Assembly (NCBI GenBank): GCA_016869435.1 | Contig: VGEB01000001.1 | Span: 1-64,000, forward strand | Direction: 5' to 3' | Length of the DNA: 64,000 nt | DNA from: Alphaproteobacteria bacterium | Lineage (GTDB): Bacteria; Pseudomonadota; Alphaproteobacteria; Rhizobiales; Beijerinckiaceae | Shown: piece after piece, positions 9,253 through 18,417 of the stretch | Position numbering within the stretch: position 1 is the first letter of the stretch | How the letters are laid out: every line of letters starts with the position of its first letter | The notes under the pieces: generated by a model | Databases searched by the model: none | The model's input: only the letters and a program-made list of their open reading frames with translations | Told to the model about the DNA's origin: nothing | Made by a program: the position numbers and the translations under genes

Positions 9253-10064
9253 TCGTCGCTGCAAACGCGCAGGCCGATGATCAGGCCCTCCTCGAACCAG
9301 CTCGATAGACATTGCGCCAGCCGCTCCGGCGCGATGTCGCCTGACTGCTGGAAAGCGGCCATCTGGCAAATGTCGCCAAAGGCGTGGCCGGCGCGCGCTT
9401 CGCAGAGCGCGACATATTCGTCGGGCTCGAGCTGGCGGTACGCCGATTCATGATCGACGCGCCACACGGCGGCATATTCGATTTCATCGCCTGTCGCCGG
9501 CGCATCGACTTTTTCCGGCGGCGGCTCCTCGTTGATCGCTGCGCCATAGGACGCGGTCGTGCCGGCGGCGAGTTCGAGCAGCGCCAGACTCGGGTCGAAA
9601 TCGAAGGCGAGCCGCGGCCAGTCATCGGGCGAGAATTCGGCCAGCGCCTGCACGGCGAGCGGCGTTTTGTCGGGAGCGTCGAAGGCGTCGACCATCGCGC
9701 GTTCGAACAGCGCCATCGATACGGGCCGCGCATCGTCGCGCCAAGTCGGACTGTCGCGCATGAAATCCGGCAGTCCGGTCGTAAAAAAGCGTGCATTGAA
9801 ATCGCGCGACGGGCGCTGATCGATGTAATCGTCGACCAGCGTTTCAAATGCCTCGTCTCCGAGGATCGCGCGCAGGCCCGGGTGATCCTGAGAAACGAAA
9901 TCAGCCAGTCTCAGGCGGTAGCCGCTCTGATAGACGGCGAGCAGCGTCTCCGGATTCGCGCCGTGCGGCGACGACCGCAATTTTTTCAGGAGAGGCTTGT
10001 CCGCCTCTCCTGATCCCGCGCGCACGCTCGCCTGAAACATCGATTGGAATTTGGCGAGCTTCAT
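9222..10064 (-). CDS. DUF2063-family protein (BufC/HvfC/MbnC-like partner of MNIO)
   Basis: 280 aa; LLAVYQSGYRLRLADFVSQDHPGLRAILGDEAFETLVDDYIDQRPSRDFNARFF typical of DUF2063; start overlaps the DUF692 stop by 4 bp. Confidence 0.9.
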   Translation of the reverse strand: MKLAKFQSMFQASVRAGSGEADKPLLKKLRSSPHGANPETLLAVYQSGYRLRLADFVSQDHPGLRAILGDEAFETLVDDYIDQRPSRDFNARFFTTGLPDFMRDSPTWRDDARPVSMALFERAMVDAFDAPDKTPLAVQALAEFSPDDWPRLAFDFDPSLALLELAAGTTASYGAAINEEPPPEKVDAPATGDEIEYAAVWRVDHESAYRQLEPDEYVALCEARAGHAFGDICQMAAFQQSGDIAPERLAQCLSSWFEEGLIIGLRVCSDDQSSKTPSSA

Positions 10065-10906
10065 GCCGCGCTGAGCGCTCGCTCGTTCGAGATGCGCGCG
10101 TCGATATCGCGCATATGCTGCATTTCGTCGAGAAGCTCCGAGAGCGGCGGAAAATTGTCGTCGCGTTCGATCATCGCAGAGACGTCGCCGCAGCGCCGGC
10201 GCGCATGCTCGTAGAGCGCCCAGACTTCGTCGCAGACCGGCTGGTCATGCGTATCGACGCGATGCGTCTCGTTGTCGGTATGACCCGCCATATGGAACTG
10301 AACGACGCGCTCGGCGGGAACGCCGTCGATAAAGGCGACCGGATCGAAGCCGTGATTGAAACTCGAAACGAAAACATTGTTGACGTCAAGCAGCAGCAGA
10401 CAATCGGCGCGCTCCGCCATTTCGCGAACGAACTCATGTTCGCTCATCTCGGAGTCGAGGAAGGAGATGTAGGTCGAGGCATTTTCGACAACGAGCCGGC
10501 GCTTGAGGAAATCCTGCACTCGCTGGATGCGCTCGACGATGTGCGCAAGCGACTCGCGCGTATAGGGAATGGGCAAGAGATCATGAAGCGTGACGCCGTG
10601 GACGCCCGTCCATGCGACATGATCCGAAATCCAGGCCGGCTGAACCCGTTCCGCGAGCGCCTTCAATTGCCGCAGGTAATCCATGTTGAGCGGATCGGTC
10701 GAGGCAAGCGACATGGAGACGCCGTGCATGACGACAGGATAATCCGCTCGGATCCGATCGAGCATCGCCAGAGGCCGGCCGCCGGCGAGCATGTAGTTTT
10801 CGGAAATGATTTCGAACCAGTCGATCGGCGGGCGCGACGAAAGAATCTCGTCGTAATAGACGGGCCTCAGTCCTAAGCCGTAGCCAAGCGGCGCGGGCTT
10901 TTCCAT
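10061..10906 (-). CDS. DUF692 / MNIO family multinuclear non-heme iron oxidative enzyme (BufB/MbnB-like)
   Basis: 281 aa; GYGLGLRPVYYDEIL, DWFEIISENYM, VMHGVSMSL, WISDHVAWTG, VENASTYISF, LLLDVNNVFVSSFNHG, VVQFHMAGH. Confidence 0.93.
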   Translation of the reverse strand: MEKPAPLGYGLGLRPVYYDEILSSRPPIDWFEIISENYMLAGGRPLAMLDRIRADYPVVMHGVSMSLASTDPLNMDYLRQLKALAERVQPAWISDHVAWTGVHGVTLHDLLPIPYTRESLAHIVERIQRVQDFLKRRLVVENASTYISFLDSEMSEHEFVREMAERADCLLLLDVNNVFVSSFNHGFDPVAFIDGVPAERVVQFHMAGHTDNETHRVDTHDQPVCDEVWALYEHARRRCGDVSAMIERDDNFPPLSELLDEMQHMRDIDARISNERALSAA

Positions 10907-10986
10907 GACATTTCCCCTCGCGAGCGCCGCCGCTCTTGCCGGAACTGTAGCGGGGACGGCTGAACGAGCCGCCCCCGAACAAGCGA

Positions 10987-11217
10987 TTACTTGGTGTGGC
11001 AGCGGCTCTTCATATTGCAGTGACCTTTATGGTGATGGCACTGCGCCTTATGGTGGCATTTGGCCATGCCGCGGCAGGTGCCCTTGCCGCCGCAATGGGT
11101 CTTGGCGTGGGTCGACTTCGCGCCATGCGCGTGCGCGGGCGCAACCGACGCTCCGCTCAAAGCCAAGGCAACCGCGGCGGCCGCAAGCGCCGAACCTGAA
11201 ATAATATTAGGCTTCAT
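10987..11217 (-). CDS. Candidate RiPP precursor: secreted Cys/His-rich peptide (bufferin-like)
   Basis: 76 aa from ATG 11217 (RBS AGAGGAG). N-terminal signal ...ALAAAAVALALSGASVAPAHAHG, then CGGKGTCRGMAKCHHKAQCHHHKGHCNMKSRCHTK with six Cys; immediately upstream of the MNIO gene. Confidence 0.8.
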   Translation of the reverse strand: MKPNIISGSALAAAAVALALSGASVAPAHAHGAKSTHAKTHCGGKGTCRGMAKCHHKAQCHHHKGHCNMKSRCHTK

Positions 11218-11819
11218 TTCTATCTCCTCTTTATTTCCCCATCGCAAGAGGGGAAGTCGACGCTCTCGCCGCTTGCGCGGCGTCTGCTAGCTTGTACTGA
11301 GCGCGCTCGGGCTTTTTGTCGCCCTCCGGTCGGCGCTGGAAGCAGCGCGGCAACAGGACATCCGCGCTGCTTCTTGTTTCGGCGACTCCGCGCTTTGCGA
11401 TCAGTGCGGCTTAGACCGCGCATCCAAGCTTTGCAATTCCTTAGATTAGGCGTGCAGTTCTGATTCCGCCACCAATAAAATAGACTGTACAGCACGTTCT
11501 CGCCATATGTTTAATATATCAAATCAGTATATTAGTGGGATATTGCATCGCAATATCATAGTTTTGCCGCGACCTGTTCAAAGCGTTCCCTGGTCGCGGC
11601 GCTTGCGGCGGCGGCGCGTCGCTGTTAGATAACGCCCGCGCCGGGATCAAGCCGGCGCATTCGCTTTGGTTTTCGACTTCGGGCCGCGCCGGCCAGTTCG
11701 CTTAGCGAACTTTTTGTCCAGCCTCGCGTTTCAGCGCGGGGGACGTCCGATCGTCGACAGCCGATCCGCAACGCTAACCCTTCGCCGGCGCCGCCCTCTT
11801 AAGGGCCTCAGGAGAACAA

Positions 11820-13562
11820 ATGTCCGCCACTACCGATCGCGCCCCCACGCGCGAAGATTTCGCCGCCCTGCTCGATGAAAGCTATGGCCAGAACGAAGCA
11901 TTCGAAGGCTCCGTCATCAAGGGTCGCGTCGTCGCCATCGAAAAGGATGTCGCCGTCATCGACATCGGCCTCAAGACCGAGGGCCGGGTCGCCATCAAGG
12001 AATTCACCGGCTATGGCCGAGACCCCGCCCCACAGGTCGGCGAAGAGGTCGAAGTCTATCTGGAGCGCGTCGAGAACGCGCTCGGCGAAGCCGTCATCTC
12101 GCGCGACAAGGCTCGCCGCGAAGAGAGCTGGGTAAAGCTCGAAAAAGCCTTCGAGACCAATGAAAAGGTCGACGGCGTCATCTTCAATCAGGTCAAGGGC
12201 GGCTTCACCGTCGATCTCGACGGCGCCGTGGCCTTCCTGCCGCGCAGTCAGGTCGACATCCGGCCGATCAGAGACGTCGGCCCGCTGATGAACGTGCCGC
12301 AGCCGTTTCACATCCTCAAGATGGACCGCCGTCGCGGCAATATCGTCGTGTCGCGCCGCACCGTGCTCGAAGAGAGCCGCGCCGAGCAGCGTCACGAGAT
12401 CGTCGCCAATCTCGAAGAGGGGCAGGTGATTGACGGCGTCGTCAAGAACATCACCGACTACGGCGCCTTCGTTGATCTCGGCGGCATCGACGGTCTGCTG
12501 CATGTCACCGACATTGCCTGGCGGCGCGTCAACCACCCTTCCGAGGTGCTGACCATCGGCCAAACCGTCAAAGTGAAGATCATCAAGATTAATCACGAGA
12601 CGCACCGCATTTCGCTGGGCATGAAGCAACTCCTCGAGGATCCGTGGCAGGGCATCGAGGCGAAATATCCGATCGGCGCCAGGTTCCATGGCCGCGTGAC
12701 CAACATCACCGACTATGGCGCCTTCGTCGAACTGGAGCCGGGCATCGAGGGCCTTGTCCACGTCTCCGAAATGAGCTGGACGAAGAAGAACGTCCATCCT
12801 GGCAAGATCGTATCGACGAGCCAGGAAGTCGACGTTCAGGTGCTCGAAGTCGATCCGGTCAAGCGCCGCATTTCGCTCGGCCTGAAGCAGTGCCTGCAGA
12901 ATCCGTGGGAAGCCTTCGCCGAGAAGCACCCGGTCGGCTCGACCGTCTCCGGCGAAGTGAAGAACAAGACCGAATTCGGTCTCTTCATCGGACTCGACGG
13001 CGATGTCGACGGCATGGTTCACCTCTCGGATCTCGATTGGAACCGTCCCGGCGAGCAGGTGATCGAGGATTACAAGAAGGGCGACGTAATCACCGCCCAG
13101 GTCCTCGACGTCGACGTCGAGAAGGAGCGCATTTCGCTGGGCGTCAAGCAGTTGGCGAGCGATCCCTTCGCCACCGCTGGCGCCGAAGAGGGCGCCGAAC
13201 TCAAGAAGGGCGCCGTCGTCACCTGTGAAGTGACTGAGGTGAAGGATTCCGGCATCGACGTCAAAATCGCCGGCACCGATCTCACGACCTTCATCAAGCG
13301 CAGCGAACTCGCCCGCGACCGCGCCGACCAGCGCCCCGAAAGGTTCGCCGTCGGCGAAAAGGTCGACGCCCGCGTGACGCTTTTCGATCGCAAGGCGCGC
13401 AAGGTCTCGGTGTCGATCAAGGCGCTGGAAGTCGCCGAGGAAAAGGAGGCGATCGCCCAATATGGTTCGGCCGACTCCGGCGCGTCGTTGGGCGATATTC
13501 TCGGCGCGGCGCTGAAAGCCCGCGAGGAGACGCCCAAGAAAGGCAAGAAATCCGAGGAGTAA
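11820..13562 (+). CDS. rpsA: 30S ribosomal protein S1
   Basis: 580 aa with repeated S1 domains (VKNITDYGAFVDLGGIDGLLHVTDIAWRRV; RVTNITDYGAFVELEPGIEGLVHVSEMSW). Confidence 0.97.
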   Translation: MSATTDRAPTREDFAALLDESYGQNEAFEGSVIKGRVVAIEKDVAVIDIGLKTEGRVAIKEFTGYGRDPAPQVGEEVEVYLERVENALGEAVISRDKARREESWVKLEKAFETNEKVDGVIFNQVKGGFTVDLDGAVAFLPRSQVDIRPIRDVGPLMNVPQPFHILKMDRRRGNIVVSRRTVLEESRAEQRHEIVANLEEGQVIDGVVKNITDYGAFVDLGGIDGLLHVTDIAWRRVNHPSEVLTIGQTVKVKIIKINHETHRISLGMKQLLEDPWQGIEAKYPIGARFHGRVTNITDYGAFVELEPGIEGLVHVSEMSWTKKNVHPGKIVSTSQEVDVQVLEVDPVKRRISLGLKQCLQNPWEAFAEKHPVGSTVSGEVKNKTEFGLFIGLDGDVDGMVHLSDLDWNRPGEQVIEDYKKGDVITAQVLDVDVEKERISLGVKQLASDPFATAGAEEGAELKKGAVVTCEVTEVKDSGIDVKIAGTDLTTFIKRSELARDRADQRPERFAVGEKVDARVTLFDRKARKVSVSIKALEVAEEKEAIAQYGSADSGASLGDILGAALKAREETPKKGKKSEE

Positions 13563-13586
13563 AATCCCTCGACCTCCAAATTCGAG

Positions 13587-13611
13587 CCCGCGCCGAAAGG
13601 CGCGGGTTTTT
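13587..13611 (+). terminator. Rho-independent terminator of rpsA
   Basis: cccgcgcc-gaaa-ggcgcggg followed by ttttt, 25 bp after the rpsA stop. Confidence 0.8.
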
Positions 13612-13872
13612 GCTGTCTGCACTTCGGCGCCCCGGCCGAGCGATATCACTCATTTGGTCGGCCCACGCTCCCCTCGGAGAGGAACCTGGGCGAAGGGCGA
13701 GTTCTCGCATCATCCGTTCGAGGATGGATCGGCGGCGCAGTTGAGCAGCGTCAATCTTTCATTCACCAAAATTCGATTCACGTCGGGCCGTTAACCTAAT
13801 TTCCGAAGCGACGGCGCAAACTCAGCGCGTTTTTCCCTGCGCGGCGCTAACCGGCCGCCGGAGTCGCGTCAC

Positions 13873-14790
13873 ATGAGCGTTGCCGAATTCGACCCTATCG
13901 ACAGCCATTATGCGCGCCCGCTGCGCGCCCGGCCAGCCGGCGTACGCGCGGCGATGGGAATGGGCGTTGGCGCGACTCTCATCCTCCTCGCCGCCCTCGT
14001 CTTTTTTCCACGCGAACCCGTAACCGCCGAACAGCAGAACGACACAAGGGCCGCGCCGCGCGGCGTCGCCGCGCCGCCGGCGAAGATTTCCTCGAGAATC
14101 TCCGTTGACGCCGTCGAGGCTTCCGCGCTGATGGCGAAACCCTTCGGCGCGCTAGATGTCGCCGCGCCCGAGTTCGCCAGGGAGAAAAAGGCCTTTGCCG
14201 TGCGGGAGGGCGAGAACGGCTCCGGCCGCATCGACACGATTTCAATCGGACAGTTCGCGGCGGGCGCGCCCTTCATGCACGTCGAAATTCATCAAGATAT
14301 CGCCGAGAAGGAAAAGACTGCCGATTTCTTCCTCGACATGACGCGACACGCCGCGCAGGCCGGACTGAATGTCGCAAGGATCGGTCAGCCCAAGGAACTC
14401 GTCGCCAGATTTGGTTCGTTTGAGACCGCCGAAATAAGATTATCTCAAGCCGCATCCGAAGGCGTCGACGCGGGCGAGCGCAACTGTCTCGCCACGCGCT
14501 TCATTGATCGCAAGCTTGCGCTCGAAATCGCCGGACTCGCGTGCGGCCCGAGGGCGAAGCCGATCGACCGAGTGGCGCTCGGCTGCTTGCTCGACCGCAT
14601 CGCCTACGCCGCGAGTCCGGACAAGCCTGAATTGGTTGATTTCTTCGCGCGGGCGGCGGCGTCCCGACCGATCGGTTGCGACAATATCTCCCGCGACGAC
14701 CTGACCGCGTCGATTCCCACGCCGCAAAAGAACGCCGCGCCTCGCGGGCACGGAAAGACGACGCGTCAGCTCGCGCAGCCGGCGCGCTAG
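13873..14790 (+). CDS. Hypothetical membrane-anchored protein
   Basis: 305 aa ORF with one predicted N-terminal TM (AAMGMGVGATLILLAALVFF); no family recognised. Confidence 0.6.
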   Translation: MSVAEFDPIDSHYARPLRARPAGVRAAMGMGVGATLILLAALVFFPREPVTAEQQNDTRAAPRGVAAPPAKISSRISVDAVEASALMAKPFGALDVAAPEFAREKKAFAVREGENGSGRIDTISIGQFAAGAPFMHVEIHQDIAEKEKTADFFLDMTRHAAQAGLNVARIGQPKELVARFGSFETAEIRLSQAASEGVDAGERNCLATRFIDRKLALEIAGLACGPRAKPIDRVALGCLLDRIAYAASPDKPELVDFFARAAASRPIGCDNISRDDLTASIPTPQKNAAPRGHGKTTRQLAQPAR

Positions 14791-14914
14791 GCGCGTCTCG
14801 CGGTCGCATTCACCCTGACCGCGGATTGATGGCGGGAAATCGCCGCGCCAATTCGCTTTTGCGAAACGATCCCGCTATGATAATCGCTGGCGTTCAGTCC
14901 AAAAGGGGATCGTG

Positions 14915-15253
14915 ATGCGCAATAATTTAGTGCTGTCGGCGGGGCTCGCGTGTCTGGTGGCGTTCACAGCGGGCGAGGCGCTCGCCAAGTCGCGCTACCG
15001 CGTCGCCTCGGACGACAATTACAGGAGCCGCGGCCCGATCGATATCCAGCGCCGCAGCTGGCTCGATCCCGGGACCCAGGTGCCGGTCGGCAGCACCAAT
15101 CGCTACATGGTCCAGCAGACCTACCTCAACCACGATCCGATCCAGCGCAATCAGCCCAGCTGGTACATGCAGGAAACGCTTCCCCAGCGACCGCCCTATA
15201 ACGCCGACATGATCGTCCCTTACGATGAAGGTTTTCCCTTCTGGTGGCCGTGA
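14915..15253 (+). CDS. Hypothetical secreted protein
   Basis: ATG 14915 preceded by AAAGGGGA; signal-peptide-like MRNNLVLSAGLACLVAFTAGEALAKS. Confidence 0.6.
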   Translation: MRNNLVLSAGLACLVAFTAGEALAKSRYRVASDDNYRSRGPIDIQRRSWLDPGTQVPVGSTNRYMVQQTYLNHDPIQRNQPSWYMQETLPQRPPYNADMIVPYDEGFPFWWP

Positions 15254-15549
15254 GTTCGGCTCCTTGGAAGAAATCTTGACATGGGACTGTCTTGACGTGG
15301 GGAGCGCTTTCCTTTAGCTCCCCACAATCTGACGCGGCCCGTTCGCGCAGCCAAGCACCCGTGGCGTTTTCTGAAAACGCCTGTCGGCCGTATCGACGGC
15401 AAAGGAGGGCGCGTTCTTAAAGCCACGGCGACGCCGGAGGCGGAGAGAGACGCGGATCGAGACGACGCCCCGCGCCCCAAGGGTCCGGGCGTATTTTGTC
15501 TTGTCGCCTCTCTCGCGCCAAACGCGACGATGAGAGGACGAAACATAAA

Positions 15550-16167
15550 GTGACGAAACGCGCAGAAGCTAAACATAAGCTGGACCGCCGCCTCGGCCAG
15601 AACATCTGGGGCCGGCCGAAAAGCCCGGTGAACCGTAAGGAATATGGCCCGGGACAGCACGGCCAGCGGCGCAAGGGCAAGCTCTCCGATTACGGCACGC
15701 AGCTCAAGGCCAAGCAGAAGCTCAAGGGCTATTACGGCAATATCTCGGAAAAGCAGTTCCGCAAATATTACGCGGAAGCGATCCGCATGAAGGGCGACTC
15801 CGGCGACAATCTGATCGGCCTTTTGGAACGGCGCCTCGACGCCATCGTTTATCGCGCGAAATTCGTTCCAACGGTTTTCGCCGCGCGCCAGTTCGTCAAT
15901 CACGGCCACATCCGCGTCAACGGCAGGCGCGTCAATATTCCGTCATATCAGGTGAAGGTCGGAGACATGATCGAGGTGAAGGACGCCTCGAAACAGGCCA
16001 TCACCGTTCTTGAATCGATTCAGCTCGCTGAGCGCGACACGCCGGAATATTACGACGTCGACCATTCCAAGATGACCGCGAAGCTCAGCCGCGTGCCGCA
16101 TGCGACGGAAGTGCCCTATCCGGTGCAGATGGAGCCGAATCTCGTCATCGAATTCTATTCGCGCTGA
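15550..16167 (+). CDS. rpsD: 30S ribosomal protein S4
   Basis: GTG start 15550; [48 protein letters not shown]..., 205 aa. Confidence 0.97.
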   Translation: MTKRAEAKHKLDRRLGQNIWGRPKSPVNRKEYGPGQHGQRRKGKLSDYGTQLKAKQKLKGYYGNISEKQFRKYYAEAIRMKGDSGDNLIGLLERRLDAIVYRAKFVPTVFAARQFVNHGHIRVNGRRVNIPSYQVKVGDMIEVKDASKQAITVLESIQLAERDTPEYYDVDHSKMTAKLSRVPHATEVPYPVQMEPNLVIEFYSR

Positions 16168-16190
16168 CGTCGGGGCGAAGAATACCGAGA

Positions 16191-16219
16191 AAGCAGCCGC
16201 CTTGCGCGGCTGCTTTTTT
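16191..16219 (+). terminator. Rho-independent terminator of rpsD
   Basis: agcagccgc-cttg-cgcggctgct followed by tttttt. Confidence 0.8.
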
Positions 16220-16338
16220 GTTTGCAATTCTTGACTGTAGAAGCGAGATCGGAAAGTCTGAGCGCAAGACGCCGTCGCCACCCGCAAAACCAACAAGACG
16301 GTCGGAGCGGCGCGGGAAACGTCAAGGGAGAGCGACGC

Positions 16339-16542
16339 TTGTCCGGGCTTTCAAAAAAGCGGCCGCAAAAGAATGAACGCGGCCAGCGTCCCCTCTGGAT
16401 CGCGATCGGCGGCCTGATGGTCAGCGTTTTCAGCTACGCCATGAAGGACATGCAGATCGGCGACGTGGTTTTCTGGTTCGGCTTTGTCCTCGCCTTTATT
16501 GGCGTGCTCTACTGGTTCATTCAACCACGACACGGACTGTAG
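16339..16542 (+). CDS. Small two-TM hypothetical membrane protein
   Basis: TTG 16339 with AAGGGAG upstream; LWIAIGGLMVSVFSYAMKDMQIGDVVFWFGFVLAFIGVLYWF. Confidence 0.45.
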   Translation: MSGLSKKRPQKNERGQRPLWIAIGGLMVSVFSYAMKDMQIGDVVFWFGFVLAFIGVLYWFIQPRHGL

Positions 16543-16636
16543 CCCGGTCAGCGGGATCGCGCCTGCGCCAGATTTGATTTGCCACACTCGCCGAAGACGT
16601 TATGGTCTTGCGCGTCGCAACAGTCATGGACCGCAC

Positions 16637-17290
16637 ATGCCCTTCGCTTCTCTGCCACGTCGTCGTTTTCTTGTCGCGGCCGCCTGCGCGCTTTTCGCCG
16701 CTGCGCCCGCCTACGCCGACAAGTCGCCTTCCGGCAAGGTTTCAATCGACGAGTTGATGGCGCCGAACGACCTGCCCGACATTGTCGAAGGCTCGGCGAA
16801 CGCGCCGGTGACGATCGTCGAATATGCGTCGATGACCTGCAGTCATTGCGCGGCGTTTCATCACGACGTCTATCCCGAGCTGAAAAAGAAGTATGTCGAT
16901 ACGGGCAAGGTGAAATTCATTCTGCGCGAATTCCCACTCGATCCGCTGGCGACGGCCGCTTTCATGCTGGCGCGCGAACTGGGGGACAAGCGCGACGCGG
17001 CCGTCGATCTCCTCTTCTCACAGCAGAAGAACTGGGCCTTCTCAGATAAGCCGCTCGACGGTCTGGCGAATGTTTTGAAGCAGACCGGGCTTGGTCAAGA
17101 AAAATTCGAAGCGGTGTTGAAGGATCAAGCGCTTTACGAGAATGTGAACAAGGTGCGTAATCGCGCTGCTGAAAAGTTTGGCGTCAATTCTACGCCGACA
17201 TTTTTCGTCAACGGGGACAAATACAGCGGCGAGATCGGCCTCGAAGATTGGGACAATATCATCGCATCGAAGACGACCGCGGCGAAGTAA
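16637..17290 (+). CDS. DsbA-family thioredoxin-fold protein
   Basis: Signal peptide; VTIVEYASMTCSHCAAFHHDVYPELKKKYVDTGKVKFILREFPLDP. Confidence 0.92.
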   Translation: MPFASLPRRRFLVAAACALFAAAPAYADKSPSGKVSIDELMAPNDLPDIVEGSANAPVTIVEYASMTCSHCAAFHHDVYPELKKKYVDTGKVKFILREFPLDPLATAAFMLARELGDKRDAAVDLLFSQQKNWAFSDKPLDGLANVLKQTGLGQEKFEAVLKDQALYENVNKVRNRAAEKFGVNSTPTFFVNGDKYSGEIGLEDWDNIIASKTTAAK

Positions 17291-17330
17291 ATTCGATCTG
17301 AAACGCTCAGCATCCCGGATCGGCTCTGCG

Positions 17331-17936
17331 TTAAAACGCGGTCCGCCGCTCCAGCGCCGCCGCGAGCGTGCCCTCGTCGAGATAGTCGAGTTCGCCGCCG
17401 ACTGGCACGCCATGAGCGAGGCGCGTCACCTTGACCCCTGACGGCGACAGAACGTCGGCGATGTAATGCGCGGTCGTCTGTCCGTCGACGGTCGCGTTCA
17501 CCGCCAGCACGACTTCTCGAGTCTCCTCGGCGCGCACGCGCGCGACGAGACTCGCGATCGCAAGATCTTCCGGGCCGGTTCCATCGAGCGGCGACAGCAC
17601 GCCGCCGAGCACGTGATAGCGCGCGTTGAGCAGCCCTGCCCGCTCCAGCGCCCAGAGATCAGCGACCGTCTCGACGACAACGATGATCGACGCGTCGCGG
17701 CGCGCGTCGCGACAGATCGTGCAGGGATCGCTCGTATCGATATTGCCGCACACCGAGCAGGCGACGATGCGGTCCCGCGCGACGCGCATCGCCTCGGCGA
17801 GCGGCGCGAGCAGTTCCTCGCGTTTGCGGATGAGATGCAGCGCCGCGCGCCGCGCCGAGCGCGGACCAAGCCCCGGCAACTTCGCGAGGAGCTGCACGAG
17901 TTTTTCGATTTCGGGACCGGCGACGCGTTCGGCCAT
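17331..17936 (-). CDS. recR: Recombination mediator RecR
   Basis: 201 aa; [36 protein letters not shown] zinc motif, TOPRIM region. Confidence 0.96.
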   Translation of the reverse strand: MAERVAGPEIEKLVQLLAKLPGLGPRSARRAALHLIRKREELLAPLAEAMRVARDRIVACSVCGNIDTSDPCTICRDARRDASIIVVVETVADLWALERAGLLNARYHVLGGVLSPLDGTGPEDLAIASLVARVRAEETREVVLAVNATVDGQTTAHYIADVLSPSGVKVTRLAHGVPVGGELDYLDEGTLAAALERRTAF

Positions 17937-18093
17937 ATCGGATCAACCGCCTCACGAGGGTTTCGCATCATGCCTGCGCTTGTCGCGGGCATCCGCGCCA
18001 GAACGAAACGTACAAGAGCAATCTTTGGGCGGCGTCATCACGTAAATGGCCGACTCAAGGCCGGCCAGGGCGCGAGCAACGTGGCGAGGCGGT

Positions 18094-18417
18094 TCAAAAC
18101 GGCAGCTTCAGCCCCGGCGGCAACGGCAGACCCCCGGTCAACGCCTTCATCTTCTCCGCCATCGCTTCCTCGGCCTTGGCCCGCGCCTGCATATGCGCCG
18201 TGAGGATCAGATCTTCGAGAATTTCCTTTTCGTCCGGATTCAGCAGGCTCGGATCGATGGACACGCTCTTCATCGAACCTTTTGCGGTCAGCGCGACCTT
18301 CACCATCCCGCCGCCCGCTTCGCCTTCGACGACGGTCTGTTCGAGCTCGAGTTGCGCTTCGGCCATCTTGGCCTGCATCTGCTGCGCCTGCTTCATCAGG
18401 CCCATGAAGTCCATCAT
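18094..18417 (-). CDS. YbaB/EbfC family nucleoid-associated protein
   Basis: 107 aa; MMDFMGLMKQAQQMQAKMAEAQLELEQTVVEGEAGGGMVKVALTAKG; between dnaX and recR. Confidence 0.95.
   Translation of the reverse strand: MMDFMGLMKQAQQMQAKMAEAQLELEQTVVEGEAGGGMVKVALTAKGSMKSVSIDPSLLNPDEKEILEDLILTAHMQARAKAEEAMAEKMKALTGGLPLPPGLKLPF

Noticed and set aside
11220-11495. 91-aa minus-strand ORF upstream of the RiPP precursor
   Set aside because: Low-complexity Arg-rich, no good RBS, overlaps the precursor start in another frame; likely untranslated leader.
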